The notes: generated by a model not told the origin, from the letters alone. DNA of 64,000 bases from Bin52 sp965243345 (GCA_965243345.1 CBDEUR010000003.1:2232001-2296000), one strand, 5' to 3'; counted from the stretch's first letter, positions 1-8,794 are shown. Made by a program: numbers and translations.

Positions 1-1
1 A

Positions 2-256
2 AGCGCAGTCAACTATCGGGAGACGGCGGTGGTCCGCTATGGTGAACGCACGACAATCGAGAGAGTGAATGCCCGTCTGAAGGGCGATTGCGGCGGCAGT
101 CACGTCCGGGTGCGGGGTCATGCGAAGGTCTATTCGCACCTGATGTTCGGTATCCTGGCCCTGACCGTCGAGCAACTCCGGCGACTGATGCTCTGGCCCT
201 CCCCCGTTGCGAACCAAGACCAGCCCACTTCGTCAGGAAGCAGCGGTTACGTTTGA
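2..256 (+). mobile_element. C-terminal fragment of an IS4/IS1182-like DDE transposase
   Basis: The open frame enters from the left edge of the window and stops at 256. It encodes the C-terminal block of a cut-and-paste transposase: an ERTTIERVNARLK stretch, then GGSHVRVRGHAKV and a hydrophobic HLMFGILALT tail. In this family the glutamate of TIERVNARLK is the last acidic residue of the DDE triad. Only about 85 residues are present, so the catalytic core lies outside the window or is gone. I cannot see a clear terminal inverted repeat after the stop. Family assignment beyond DDE/IS4-like is from memory. Confidence 0.8.
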
Positions 257-588
257 CAGGATTCCGCCGAATCGGAGCGCCGTTGCCAGGTCCGAACCCG
301 AATTTGCAGAAACAACGGACACCCAAGCACAGCATGGCCCAATGTCCTGGCAGGGCCGGTCAACGATACTCCCCCAACCAATTGAGGCCAGGAATTTTGC
401 AAGTGGCTATCTCACTGGAGATTTACACTGACGCCATGCACGCTTGCGCCGCCTCGCAAGCCTGTGCGACTACCCGCGCCGATGAGGCCGCTTTCATCGA
501 CGAAGCCCGCCTCGCCTTCGTCGTGACGAAGGAGCGTGTCATCAAGGGCTGACGCACCCCGGTCGCTTCCGACGAGGCGGGAGTCCTC
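257..588. other. Gene-free stretch after the transposase fragment
   Basis: I see no convincing gene here. A plus-strand open frame crosses it but has low-complexity alanine-rich composition and no ribosome binding site. It is likely the flank of the insertion sequence plus the downstream region of the convergent minus-strand gene. Confidence 0.4.
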
Positions 589-1071
589 CTACCGATCCGA
601 CAGCGACGAGCCGCGCCAGTCGGGGTCGGGCTCGGCGGGTTCCGCGGCCAGGCCGGCGTTCGCGATCGCCTTGACGGCGCAGTATTCGTCCTTCTCCGAG
701 GTGTCGCCGCTGACGCCGACGGCCCCGACGGTGACGCCTTCGCCCGTCTGGACCAGCACGCCGCCCGGCACCGGGACGAAGCGCCCGTCCGACGCTGCGG
801 CGAGAGCCGCCTGAAAGGCCGGGCGGGCGGCCAGCCGGTCGCGGATGAGGCGGCTGGAGATGCCCATGCCGAGCGCGCCCCACGCCTTGCCGAAGGCGAT
901 GTCGAAGCGCAGCAGGCCGGAGCCATCTTCCGACTGCGCGGCGATGAGCTTGCCGCCGGCATCAAGAGCGACGACCGTGAGCGGCAGGAGACCGGCCTCG
1001 CGTCCGAGCCTGAGCGCCCCGGTCACGATGGCATTGGCCTCTGCCAGCGAAAGACTCGTTTGCAGGCGCAT
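589..1071 (-). CDS. GlcG/HbpS family heme-binding-like protein (DUF336)
   Basis: This 160-residue protein matches the GlcG/HbpS fold: an N-terminal LSLAEANAIVTGALR helix, a central VVALDAGGKLIAA strand pair, the FDIAFGKAWGALGMG segment, and the conserved VPVPGGVLVQTGEGVTVGAVGVSG core. Members occur beside glycolate oxidase genes or as heme-binding extracellular proteins; the cellular role is generally unclear. There is no signal peptide. The start at 1071 is preceded on the minus strand by a GGGAGG ribosome binding site. The gene is divergent from the DUF1326 gene, with about 130 bases between the starts that must hold both promoters. The family call is firm, the function is not. Confidence 0.85.
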   Translation of the reverse strand: MRLQTSLSLAEANAIVTGALRLGREAGLLPLTVVALDAGGKLIAAQSEDGSGLLRFDIAFGKAWGALGMGISSRLIRDRLAARPAFQAALAAASDGRFVPVPGGVLVQTGEGVTVGAVGVSGDTSEKDEYCAVKAIANAGLAAEPAEPDPDWRGSSLSDR

Positions 1072-1203
1072 GGGGGCCTCCCTCCCTTGCTCGCCGGATC
1101 CGGCTGGCTACCCCGCCCCGCCGTCGGCCGCAATGGCTGTTGCGCCTCTTGCCCGCTATCCCTTAGCATTCACAGCATGATTGCGGCACTGAGGGAGACT
1201 CTC

Positions 1204-1851
1204 ATGCCGGATACGCCGAATTGGCACATCGTGGGCGACTGGTTCGACAATTGCAGCTGCGCCGTCGCCTGCCCCTGCACCTTCGCGCAGGCGCCGGACG
1301 ACAATTTCTGCGAGTCGGTCCTCTTCTGGCACGTAAAGAGCGGGCATTACGGGGACACGGTCCTCGACGACCTGGCCTTCGTGCGGGTCGGCCGCTGGGA
1401 GGGCGACCTGTGGGCCGGCAAGGCCGAGGGTGAGGCCGGGCTGTTCATCGACGACCGCGCCGACGACGCCCAGGCCGAGGCGCTGACCACCATCATCGCC
1501 GGGCGGGCCGGCGGCTTTCCCGGCAAGGTCGCCGCGCTCTTCACCGAGGGCCGCAAGCTGCGCGGTGTCGAACGGGCGGCAATTTCCTTCGAGATCACGC
1601 CCGACCAGTCGCGCTGGGGTGTCGATATCGCGGGCAAGGTCACGGCCTGGGCGAATGCGCTCACCGGGCCGACCAGCAATCCCGGCGAATATCCCCGCCT
1701 CGCCAATGCACCCGGCTCGGAGACCGGGCCGGGGCCGCAACTCGTCACCTGGGGCAAGGCGACCGTCTGCAAGGTCGATGCCTTCGGCTTCGAGTTCTCC
1801 TGGGACGTCAACTCCGCCAAGCACATCCCGTTCGACTGGACCGGGCCGTAG
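1204..1851 (+). CDS. DUF1326 domain protein
   Basis: This 215-residue protein carries the DUF1326 signature close to its start: the cysteine cluster NCSCAVACPCTF at residues 14 to 25, which could bind metal. The start at 1204 is chosen because GAGGGAG lies about seven bases upstream; an in-frame ATG at 1177 has no such site. The biochemical function of the family is unknown. DUF1326 genes are often found next to DUF2182 genes, and here the DUF2182 gene lies just downstream in convergent orientation, only 15 bases away, so a shared function is plausible but not through one transcript. Confidence 0.85.
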   Translation: MPDTPNWHIVGDWFDNCSCAVACPCTFAQAPDDNFCESVLFWHVKSGHYGDTVLDDLAFVRVGRWEGDLWAGKAEGEAGLFIDDRADDAQAEALTTIIAGRAGGFPGKVAALFTEGRKLRGVERAAISFEITPDQSRWGVDIAGKVTAWANALTGPTSNPGEYPRLANAPGSETGPGPQLVTWGKATVCKVDAFGFEFSWDVNSAKHIPFDWTGP

Positions 1852-1866
1852 CCTCGCAGGCGCTGG

Positions 1867-2619
1867 CTAAAGAAGGAACACCGCACCGGCAAACAAGAGG
1901 GCGGCGGCGTAGGCCCAGGTGATCCAGGCCGGCAGGCGCGGCCATTTTTCGAGCGCGACCGCGACCGTCAGGAACACTATCCAGACCGGGTTCATGACGC
2001 CCGCCACGAACAGCAGCAGCATGAGCGCCCAGCAGCATCCCGCACAGTAAAGGCCGTGCCTGAGGCCCATGGCGAGCGCGCCGCGCGCGCCCTCGCGCCA
2101 CTCCGCCATGAGAAACCCGAGTGGCGTGCGGCAGTGCCTCAGGCAAGCCTGCTTCAACGGCGTAAGCTGGTAGAGGCCCGCGAGAATGAGCAGTCCCGCA
2201 GTCAGCCCTTTGGAATTGCTCACGATCATGGGCGTCAGCAGACCAACCGTCTGCAACAGCCATTGCGCGCCCGCGGCAAGCGCGGACCAGCCGATCCAGA
2301 CGAGCAGGTAGGCTGCGGCGAAGACCATTGACCGCGATGGCGATCTCCCGGTGCCGCCGCGCTCGACGGTGTCGAAGGCAACGATCATGGGCGCGGCCGA
2401 GGGCAACATCATGGCGACCATCATGCCTGCCCACATGACGAACACCGCCGCCGCCGTTTCCCAGGGCCAGGCGGTATCGAAAGGCATCGTCAGGCGGACG
2501 AGCGGATGCGCCATGTCGAGCGTCATCCAGGCGATGAACGCCCAACCCGCTACGCAGACCAGCCCGATTGCCGTCCAGAGCTGAGCTTGCCGCAGAAAGC
2601 GGCGGACGACCGCCTGCAT
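1867..2619 (-). CDS. DUF2182 polytopic membrane protein
   Basis: This 250-residue integral membrane protein belongs to DUF2182, usually labelled predicted metal-binding membrane protein. I see about six to seven hydrophobic segments, the AGMMVAMMLPSAAPM motif typical of the family near residue 65, a CLRHC pair near residue 160, and the YCAGCCWALM motif near residue 190. The cysteine- and methionine-rich membrane motifs suggest metal or thiol chemistry, but no member has a settled role to my knowledge. It is convergent with the DUF1326 gene, its usual genomic companion. Confidence 0.85.
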   Translation of the reverse strand: MQAVVRRFLRQAQLWTAIGLVCVAGWAFIAWMTLDMAHPLVRLTMPFDTAWPWETAAAVFVMWAGMMVAMMLPSAAPMIVAFDTVERGGTGRSPSRSMVFAAAYLLVWIGWSALAAGAQWLLQTVGLLTPMIVSNSKGLTAGLLILAGLYQLTPLKQACLRHCRTPLGFLMAEWREGARGALAMGLRHGLYCAGCCWALMLLLFVAGVMNPVWIVFLTVAVALEKWPRLPAWITWAYAAALLFAGAVFLL

Positions 2620-2724
2620 CGCCGAGTGCTCCCCGATGGGTGGGACCCAATGACCTTACCCCGGATTTCCCTCCGGACGGAGCAGCCGCAAGACAAGCCC
2701 CGCAAGCCGTGGCAAGATGGCGTC

Positions 2725-3690
2725 ATGACGCCCCCTCTTCGATCTCGCCCGGTTCGAGAGCCCGGACCCGGCCGAAGCCGTATCCGCCGCGCGCGACCGC
2801 GACCGGATCTGCTGCGAGGTCGGATTCGTCGTGATCCGGAACCACGGCGTTCCAGACCGCGCTCTACGATGCGGCCCAGGCCCTTTTCGACCTGTCGCTC
2901 GACGCGAAGATGACGGTGCGCCGGCCGCAGCACGACCAGAACCGCGGCTACATTCCCTATGGCGAGGAGACACTGGCCCGGATGCATGGCGGTGACACAC
3001 CGCCGGATTTCAAGGAGGTGTTCGCCATTGGCCCGTTCGGCCGCTACCACTCGCAGGAGCGTTCCTATCCTAACTTCGCGCCGAAGCTCCGGCCCGTCCG
3101 GCCGCCGGCGCTGGAGCCGGCGAAGAAGGCCTGTTTCCCGGCGCTCGAAGACCTCTCGACCAGGCTTGCCCGCTATTTCGCGCTGGCGCTCGGCCTTCCT
3201 GCCGACTGGTTCCGGGACAAGCTCGACCGCCATGCAAGCCAACTCCGCCTGCACTACCCGGCACCGGATCGCGAACTGGAACCGGGCCAGCTGCGCTGCG
3301 GTGTTCACACCGACCCCGGCATGTTGACGATCCTGCGCAACGAAGCGGCGGCCGGCGGCCTGCAGGTGCGCGCGCGAGCGACTGGATCGATGCGCCGGCC
3401 ATCGACAGCACGTTCGTCGTCAATATCGGCGACCTGCTGATGCGCTGGACCAACGACCGCTGGGTCTCGACGCCGCGTCGCGGCGCCGGAGGCGTAGGCA
3501 CGGTTCCAGTTCGCGCCGGCTCTCCATCGGCCATTTCACGCGCCCGAACTACAACGCGTCAATCGCCTGCATCGGCACCTGCGTGGATGCCAGGCACCCG
3601 CCGCTCTACGCACCCACCACGGTCAAGATCTGCAACGACGCCCGCTTCGCCCGCGGCGCCGGCCCCCTCGATGCGGAACCGGCCTGTTGA
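2725..3690 (+). pseudogene. Frameshifted 2OG-Fe(II) oxygenase (isopenicillin N synthase-like)
   Basis: Joining several reading frames rebuilds one protein of the isopenicillin N synthase superfamily. The N-terminus (LFDLARFESPDPAEAVSAA) lies in frame 2, the central part with the iron-binding HTD triad residues (CGVHTDPGMLTIL, about 3300) in frame 3, the stretch DWIDAPAIDSTFVVNIGDL after a shift near 3380, and the C-terminal LSIGHFTRPNYNASIACIG after another shift near 3510. It ends with TGA at 3688. At least four frame changes are needed, so the gene is dead. Neighbouring genes on the left and many kilobases to the right are intact, which argues against general sequencing error. Its original substrate is unknown. 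Confidence 0.75.
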
Positions 3691-3956
3691 GGGTACCGGG
3701 CGTTTGCTGAAGAAGTCGTGCACCGTCGACCGGGCCGCGCTGTCCATGTCGACGCCGTGCTCCGCCGCGCCGGATCGTCTTCGGTCGCGACGATAGCCGT
3801 GTCGCGGACCCGGTACAGAGTCCGATGCGGGGTAACGGTGGGGGCTGCCCGCTCGACCCCGTTGCAACCTGAAAGGATCGTGCTCTGAACCCGCATTCGG
3901 CCCTATAGTCGAAGCCCGAACCCGAGAACGCTCCCAGATCCGGAGGACATAGCACC

Positions 3957-4538
3957 ATGACCGCGCCCATCGACACCCACCAGGTCCTGATGACCGGCGA
4001 GAACTCATTCATCCGCCTGAGCCATGACGGCGGCGGGACCATGTCCGACCGCACCAGCCACTGGCGGGTGCTCTGGTGCCCGGCCGGGTCGGGCCACGCG
4101 CTCTTCATGCAGGGGGAGCTGACGGACGGCGAGGTCCGCATCTACAGCGACGACATTTCCGTCGCCCGCTGGCTGCAACGCACCATCGAGACCCTGCTGC
4201 ACCCGCCCTTCGCCGACGAATCGGTGCCGGTGCTGTCGGCCGTCTTCACCCGCGAGGGCGACCCGCGGGCCACCACGGTGGAGACCGTCGAGTCGGACGA
4301 GGACATCGTTCGCATGACCTGGTACGACGCGCTGGAGCCCTTCATCCTGAACGTGCCGCCCGGCACCGGCGGCCGCCCGCTCGGCGTGCTCTCGAGCTTC
4401 TTCCCCCACGCCTCCGCCCAGCTTTCGCTCAACGGGCGCATCGGAAGCGGCTCGCCCTGGCTCGAAAAGCGCGGCGAGCACCGGTCCTCGAGCGCCGTAC
4501 TGGCCTGGTCGGAGTCCTGGCTCAAGCCCCGGGACTGA
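3957..4538 (+). CDS. Hypothetical protein, 193 residues
   Basis: I do not recognise this protein. It is soluble, with no signal peptide or membrane segment, and rich in acidic residues in the middle (VETVESDEDIVRMTW). An upstream GGAGG about eleven bases before the ATG supports the start. Codon use and GC content match the intact genes of the window, and the protein has a natural mix of hydrophobic and charged residues, so I think it is a real gene. It lies alone between a pseudogene and an insertion sequence fragment, so context says nothing about its role. Confidence 0.6.
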   Translation: MTAPIDTHQVLMTGENSFIRLSHDGGGTMSDRTSHWRVLWCPAGSGHALFMQGELTDGEVRIYSDDISVARWLQRTIETLLHPPFADESVPVLSAVFTREGDPRATTVETVESDEDIVRMTWYDALEPFILNVPPGTGGRPLGVLSSFFPHASAQLSLNGRIGSGSPWLEKRGEHRSSSAVLAWSESWLKPRD

Positions 4539-4662
4539 CCCGGCGGACCGGCGGCCTACCGCGACCATTCGCGCCGATTTCCGGATAGACGGTACCGCCG
4601 AGCATGCGGAAGGCTTCCGCCGCCCAGGCGCCGGTCCGGGTGGCATCGACGAGAACGGGCAT

Positions 4663-5001
4663 TTGATCCTCGATCGCATGCTGGATGCGTTGCGCCGGCA
4701 GGCACGAGATCTGGCGGGACGCACAGCAAATCCGACGGGGGCCGCAATCGACAGTCAGTCCGTGAAGACGACGGAGAGCGGCGGCCCTGCAGGCTATGAT
4801 GCCGGGAAGAAGGTCAAAGGGCGCAAGCGTCACATGACGGTCGACGTCGAAGGGATCCCGATTGAGATCCAGGTTAACACCGCCGACGTGCAGGATCGTG
4901 ACGGCGCGCCGGACCTCATCCTCGCACTGCTGGAGAAAGCGCCAACGGTGACCAGGCTGTGGGCGGACGGCGACCAGCCCCGTTCGAGTGCGGCGACGTA
5001 A
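4663..5001 (+). mobile_element. IS5-family transposase fragment
   Basis: About 100 residues of an IS5-type transposase remain. Diagnostic parts are the IDSQSVKTTESGG block with the first catalytic aspartate, followed by GYDAGKKVKGRKRH, VDVEGIPIEIQV, ADVQDRDGAP, and LWADG with the second catalytic aspartate near 4968. Just after LWADG the family pattern is lost, and the upstream helix-turn-helix part is also missing, so both ends are truncated. It cannot be active. The following bases up to 5290 hold no recognisable gene. Confidence 0.85.
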
Positions 5002-5293
5002 TCCGGCCAGAGCTCGGCACTTGGCGTGAACAGTACGGTCATGGCGAGGACGCGAACAGGTTCAAGTGGCAACGCACGATGCACGTCATGGAGCGCTCAT
5101 TTCCACATTTCAAGAACTGGATCAATTCGATTGCGGGGACGTCCGGGGGCAAAGGCAGCGGAGAAAGCACCGGAAGAGAAGACTGTCGACCGATATCTGG
5201 AGTTGCCATGCAGGAGCTTCGGTCTACGGTAGGACCGCGCCAATTACGATTTTGCCTTTATAACGTGACGAATAACGCGACTTTGTCAGTGTC

Positions 5294-6094
5294 ATGTATG
5301 CATCTGCCGCACCGCGCGCTCGCAATGTCATCGCCAATCTGGTCGCCTTCGGCCGGCATCACTTTACCTCGTCCGAGTTCCGCTCGGCCCTTGGGGTCTC
5401 CGAGACGGCTGTACGCTAGGCGCTGAGCCGCCTTACGACCAAGGGGGAGATCGCCAGCCCCGCGCGGGGGTTCTACGTCATCGTGCCGCCCGAGTACGCG
5501 CGGCTCGGCTGCCTGCCGGCGGATCAGTTCATACCGTTGCTGATGGAGCACTGGGGCGCTCGCTACTACGTGGGCCTCCTCTCGGCAGCGCAATTTCACG
5601 GCGCAGCCCATCATCGCCCTCAGGAATTCCAGGTGGTCGTGGAGAAGAACCGGCCCGCGATCGTCTGTGGCACTGTCCGCGTCGCCTTCGTGGCGCGCCG
5701 GAATCTCGATGCAGTGCCGGTTGAGAGGTTCAACAATCCGCGCGGCACCGTTCTTGTCTCGACCGTGGAAGCGACGACGGTCGACCTCGTCGGATATTTG
5801 CATCGCGCCGGAGGCCTGGACCGGGTGGCTGGCGCGCTTTCCGAGCTCAGCGAAGACATTGACCCGGAGCGTCTCGTCGAGGCTTCGAAGTCAGCGTCGA
5901 TCCTCTGGGCGCAGCGTCTGGGCTACCTGCTGGAGCATGTTGGGGCCGGAGACAGGGTAGTGCTGCTCAAGGAGCATGTGCGGCAGCACGCGCGAAACTA
6001 CACGAAGCTCCTGCCCGCCGCGGACGCCGCCGACGCGCCGCGGTCGAAGGACTGGCGGCTGTTCGTGAACGCAAGCATCGAGGCGGATGCGTGA
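5294..6094 (+). pseudogene. abiEi: AbiEi-type antitoxin with an internal amber codon
   Basis: Read from ATG 5294, the frame encodes a winged-helix N-terminus (NVIANLVAFGRHHFTSSEFR), meets TAG at 5417 to 5419, then continues in the same frame through ALSRLTTKGEIASPARGFYV and the AbiEi C-terminal domain (YYVGLLSAAQFHGAAHHRPQ) to 6094. A CAG glutamine codon would fit the TAG position, so one C to T change explains it. AbiEi antitoxins repress their own operon and counter the AbiEii nucleotidyltransferase toxin. A 203-residue product starting near 5483 would lack the DNA-binding domain. It overlaps the toxin start by GTGA, the usual coupling. Confidence 0.8.
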
Positions 6095-6345
6095 TCCCGC
6101 GGGACTACATCACCCAGTGGCGGGCGCAAGCACCCCAGAACGAGGACTTCCAGGTCGAGCAGGACCTCGTCATCAGCCGGGCTCTGGTCAATGGCTGGCC
6201 ATTGCTGGCAGAGGTCTCCCCGGCTGTCAGAGCGTCTCTCGCCGCACCGCGGAAACACTCGACGCCCGGCATGATCGAGATTCGACGTGAAGGGCGGATA
6301 TCTCGAACAGGCAACAACCGGGTGCCCGATCTTGTACTCGGGTAG
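6091..6345 (+). pseudogene. abiEii: Truncated AbiEii toxin (nucleotidyltransferase) N-terminus
   Basis: The first 35 residues (MIPRDYITQWRAQAP, then DFQVEQDLVISRALV) are the typical AbiEii N-terminus. After that the family pattern fails: there is no FRGGTALHK-type motif with the nucleotide-binding GS residues, and the frame stops after 84 residues where a complete toxin has about 250 to 300. The start is a GTG inside the stop of the antitoxin gene. With toxin and antitoxin both broken the AbiE locus is inactive; the loss of the toxin probably removed the selection for an intact antitoxin. Confidence 0.75.
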
Positions 6346-6406
6346 CGTTGGGCCGTACCTTTACATCGATGAAACCACACCCTGAAACCCGCGCAGGGGT
6401 TGGGAA

Positions 6407-7393
6407 ATGACGTCACTGGCGCTCTGGCAGACCATCCAGTCCCGTCTGGATTCCTCTCTGGAGGACTGGCGCAGCCGGGTCGACGGTTTCGAGCAGGTAG
6501 CCGCGGTCGAGGCCAGGACAGCTGGCCGGGAATGGAGCGACGAGGACACCTTCCGGGGACTGCTGCTGGCCGTATTGTCGAACAACATGGACTGGCCGAA
6601 GGTCGAACGGCTTCAGACGGACCTTTCGGAGTTGTTTTCCGGCTTCGACCTGACGTCCTACGCCGAGTTTCCGCAGCGCGATATCGCGGACCGGTTTCTG
6701 CCGTGGCTTCTTGAACGCAAGGCGAATTCCGCGACCCTTGAGAAGGACCTCGTCAATTTGGCAAGCACCGCGAGGCTGTTGTCCGAACACAGCCGCCTGC
6801 ACGGCAAGGCCGAGAGCTATTTCACCTCCCTCATCCGCCAGTTCGACGGAGACCCCAAGCAGGCGGCGCTCTGTCTCGGATCGAGAAGCGAATACAAGCT
6901 ACCGGCCTTCGGCGTGGCGCTTGCCGCAGAGGCCCTGAAGAATCTCGGATACGATGTAGCCAGGCCCGACAGGCATGTCGCGCGCGCCGTCGCCTCCTTT
7001 GGGCTCGTGCACTTCCACAACTGGCCCCGCAGAGATGGACGAGCCGCGCCTTCGCTGTCCTCCAGGAGTTCGTACCTGGCCGTCATGCGAGCCGTACAGG
7101 ACATCGCGACATCTGCGGGCATGCCCGTGGTCCTGGCAGACAATGCCATCCGGCTGCTGTGCGCGAAGAACGGCCTTTACCTGACAAACGCGGAACTTTC
7201 CGACCTGGCCCGGGAAAGCGAGGCGCCGAAGGGGCGGGCGGAGGCCGTCCACGCGCTGATCCGCTCGTGGGCCGACATGGATGACGGCGGCGAGCAGCGA
7301 AATACGATCGACTGTCTTGTGGAGGGCCTGGACAAGGAACGGCTGTCCGTGCGCAAGCATTTTCCCGAGGAGTTGAAGGGCCGGAGTTGGTGA
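6407..7393 (+). CDS. HhH-GPD-like (DNA glycosylase fold) protein, partner of a PIN nuclease
   Basis: This 328-residue protein resembles base-excision glycosylases of the HhH-GPD superfamily. After an alpha-helical N-terminus (DTFRGLLLAVLSNN, like the glycosylase helical bundle), residues 162 to 200 read YKLPAFGVALAAEALKNLG followed by PDRHVARA, which matches a helix-hairpin-helix and then the aspartate-containing loop; D188 sits where the catalytic aspartate would be. I see no iron-sulfur cysteine motif. The stop overlaps the start of the PIN gene by GTGA, so the two are translationally coupled. It could be a catalytically altered glycosylase that serves as antitoxin or DNA-damage sensor; that is inference. 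Confidence 0.6.
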   Translation: MTSLALWQTIQSRLDSSLEDWRSRVDGFEQVAAVEARTAGREWSDEDTFRGLLLAVLSNNMDWPKVERLQTDLSELFSGFDLTSYAEFPQRDIADRFLPWLLERKANSATLEKDLVNLASTARLLSEHSRLHGKAESYFTSLIRQFDGDPKQAALCLGSRSEYKLPAFGVALAAEALKNLGYDVARPDRHVARAVASFGLVHFHNWPRRDGRAAPSLSSRSSYLAVMRAVQDIATSAGMPVVLADNAIRLLCAKNGLYLTNAELSDLARESEAPKGRAEAVHALIRSWADMDDGGEQRNTIDCLVEGLDKERLSVRKHFPEELKGRSW

Positions 7394-7836
7394 ACCGTAC
7401 CATCCTGCTCGACAGCGGTCCGCTCGGTTTGATCACCAATCCCAGGGCGTCGGCGCAAACCGCCGCCTGCGGACGCCGGGTCGTGGACGTTCTCGACCGT
7501 GGCTCCGCGGTCCTTGTCCCTGAGATCGCGGATTATGAGGTGCGGCGCGAGCTCATCCGGGCAGGTCGCAGCGCAGGCGTCGGGCGGCTCGATGCGTTCA
7601 TCGCAGAGGTCGAATTCCTGCCTATCGAAACGGCGGCGATGCGCCGGGCCGCGGTGTTCTGGGCCGAAGCCCGCCAGAAAGGACGGCCGACGGCGCCCGA
7701 TCCTGCACTTGACGCCGACGTGATCCTGGCTGCGCAGGCGGCAACGCTGAATCGGCCTGATGTGGTCGTCGCCACGACCAATCCGAGGCACTTGTCCCGC
7801 TACGTCCCGGCGTCACTCTGGACCGATATCGCTTGA
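7390..7836 (+). CDS. PIN-domain (VapC-like) nuclease
   Basis: This roughly 148-residue protein has the PIN ribonuclease layout: ILLDSGPLGLITNP with the first metal-binding aspartate, PEIADYEVRRELI with the conserved glutamate, DPALDADVILAAQAA with the distal aspartates, and VVATTNPRHLSRYV closing the fold. PIN proteins of this size are usually tRNA, rRNA or mRNA cleaving toxins of VapBC modules. Here no VapB-like antitoxin precedes it; the upstream partner is the HhH-GPD-like gene, with which it overlaps by four bases. I favour the GTG start at 7390 over TTG 7387. The fold is clear, the substrate is not. Confidence 0.8.
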   Translation: MNRTILLDSGPLGLITNPRASAQTAACGRRVVDVLDRGSAVLVPEIADYEVRRELIRAGRSAGVGRLDAFIAEVEFLPIETAAMRRAAVFWAEARQKGRPTAPDPALDADVILAAQAATLNRPDVVVATTNPRHLSRYVPASLWTDIA

Positions 7837-8052
7837 TTCGGGCGCACTGCCGTCGCCGGACCATTCCCAGACCGGCCTCGGTATATCGCTGCGGCGGCTT
7901 CGTCGCCTGGCGCGCCGCCTCGATCGATGAGACCGCGAACCTGTCGCCTTCCTCCAGCGCCGGGCCGCCCGATTAGAAACTGGCCTGCGACGACGAGGTT
8001 CGACCGCGGCACGGGACGGGGCCATCCGATTGTGGGTCAGTGGGTTTGGGGG

Positions 8053-8250
8053 TTAGATCTCGGCCGAAGCTCCTTCGTACGCGGCGCACTCGGTGCGTAT
8101 CCAGTCCTTGAGGTCGGCAAGGAACGGCATGCTCTGCTCGCGGCGCACCGCGAGGCGGCGCTCGGCGGCCTCGCCGTCGATCCCACGCCCGATGTCGAAC
8201 AGCCCATCGATCCGCTTCACGGCCTTCATCGCCAATTCCCGCACAGCAAG
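8053..8250 (-). mobile_element. IS66-family transposase remnant
   Basis: About 65 residues on the minus strand match the late-middle part of IS66 transposases: AMKAVKRIDGLFDIGRGIDG followed by EAAERRLAVRREQSMPFLAD and LKDWI. In intact IS66 proteins this helical segment follows the CWAHVRRKF motif, which is absent here. Both sides are truncated. The 220 bases between the PIN gene and this remnant hold nothing I recognise. Confidence 0.7.
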
Positions 8251-8365
8251 CCAAATGTCCAGCTGTATTGACATAGTTGGCGGTTGCTTGGCGAGTTGGC
8301 GGTTGGCTGGCGTAGAAGTAGTAGGCAAACGGCGTATCGTGAAGGATGCTTGAGAGGAGTTCGAT

Positions 8366-8794
8366 ATGCAGGTGATCGTCAACAGAGAGCCACTACGAGA
8401 ACGACGGCGCAGACTCGGGCTCACGCAAGATCAGGCATGGCAGCTGGTCGGCTGTTCCCTCCGAACCTACCAGCGGGCTGAAGCAGGCCACCCGATCTCC
8501 GTCGTGACTGCCAACGCGTTTGCTAACTGGTTGGGTGTTTCGCTGGAGACGCTGATGGTGGACCGCAGCGAAAACCCCGTCGTTTCCGCGTTTGCTGCGG
8601 CGGACGACGCAATTCAGCGCGAACTCGCCCGCCGAGGCGAATATGGCGCCAAGGAAGTCGTTGCGGTGCTGTCGCTGCTGCTGGTGAGGTACGGATCAGG
8701 CATGGCTCGGGAGTTCGGCGACACCGACTACGCCATCGCGGCACTCGACGCCGGAATCGCAACAGCCAAGCGCGCGATTCCAGAGCATGTTTAG
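8366..8794 (+). CDS. XRE-family helix-turn-helix regulator
   Basis: This 142-residue protein has an N-terminal Cro/CI-type helix-turn-helix at residues 8 to 62: LRERRRRLGLTQDQAWQLVG, then SLRTYQRAEAG and ANAFANWLGVSLETLM. The C-terminal 80 residues form a helical domain of unknown ligand or partner. A GAGAGGAGTTCG sequence upstream fits a ribosome binding site. It stands alone after an IS66 fragment and could belong to a mobile element, repressing or activating genes of the small ORF cluster downstream; no target is evident. Confidence 0.8.
   Translation: MQVIVNREPLRERRRRLGLTQDQAWQLVGCSLRTYQRAEAGHPISVVTANAFANWLGVSLETLMVDRSENPVVSAFAAADDAIQRELARRGEYGAKEVVAVLSLLLVRYGSGMAREFGDTDYAIAALDAGIATAKRAIPEHV

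Noticed and set aside
3700..3890. Minus-strand frame with AEHGVDMDSAARSTVHDFF that looks protein-like
   Set aside because: It is too short and frame-broken to support a gene or family; it may be a degraded remnant, but I cannot show it.
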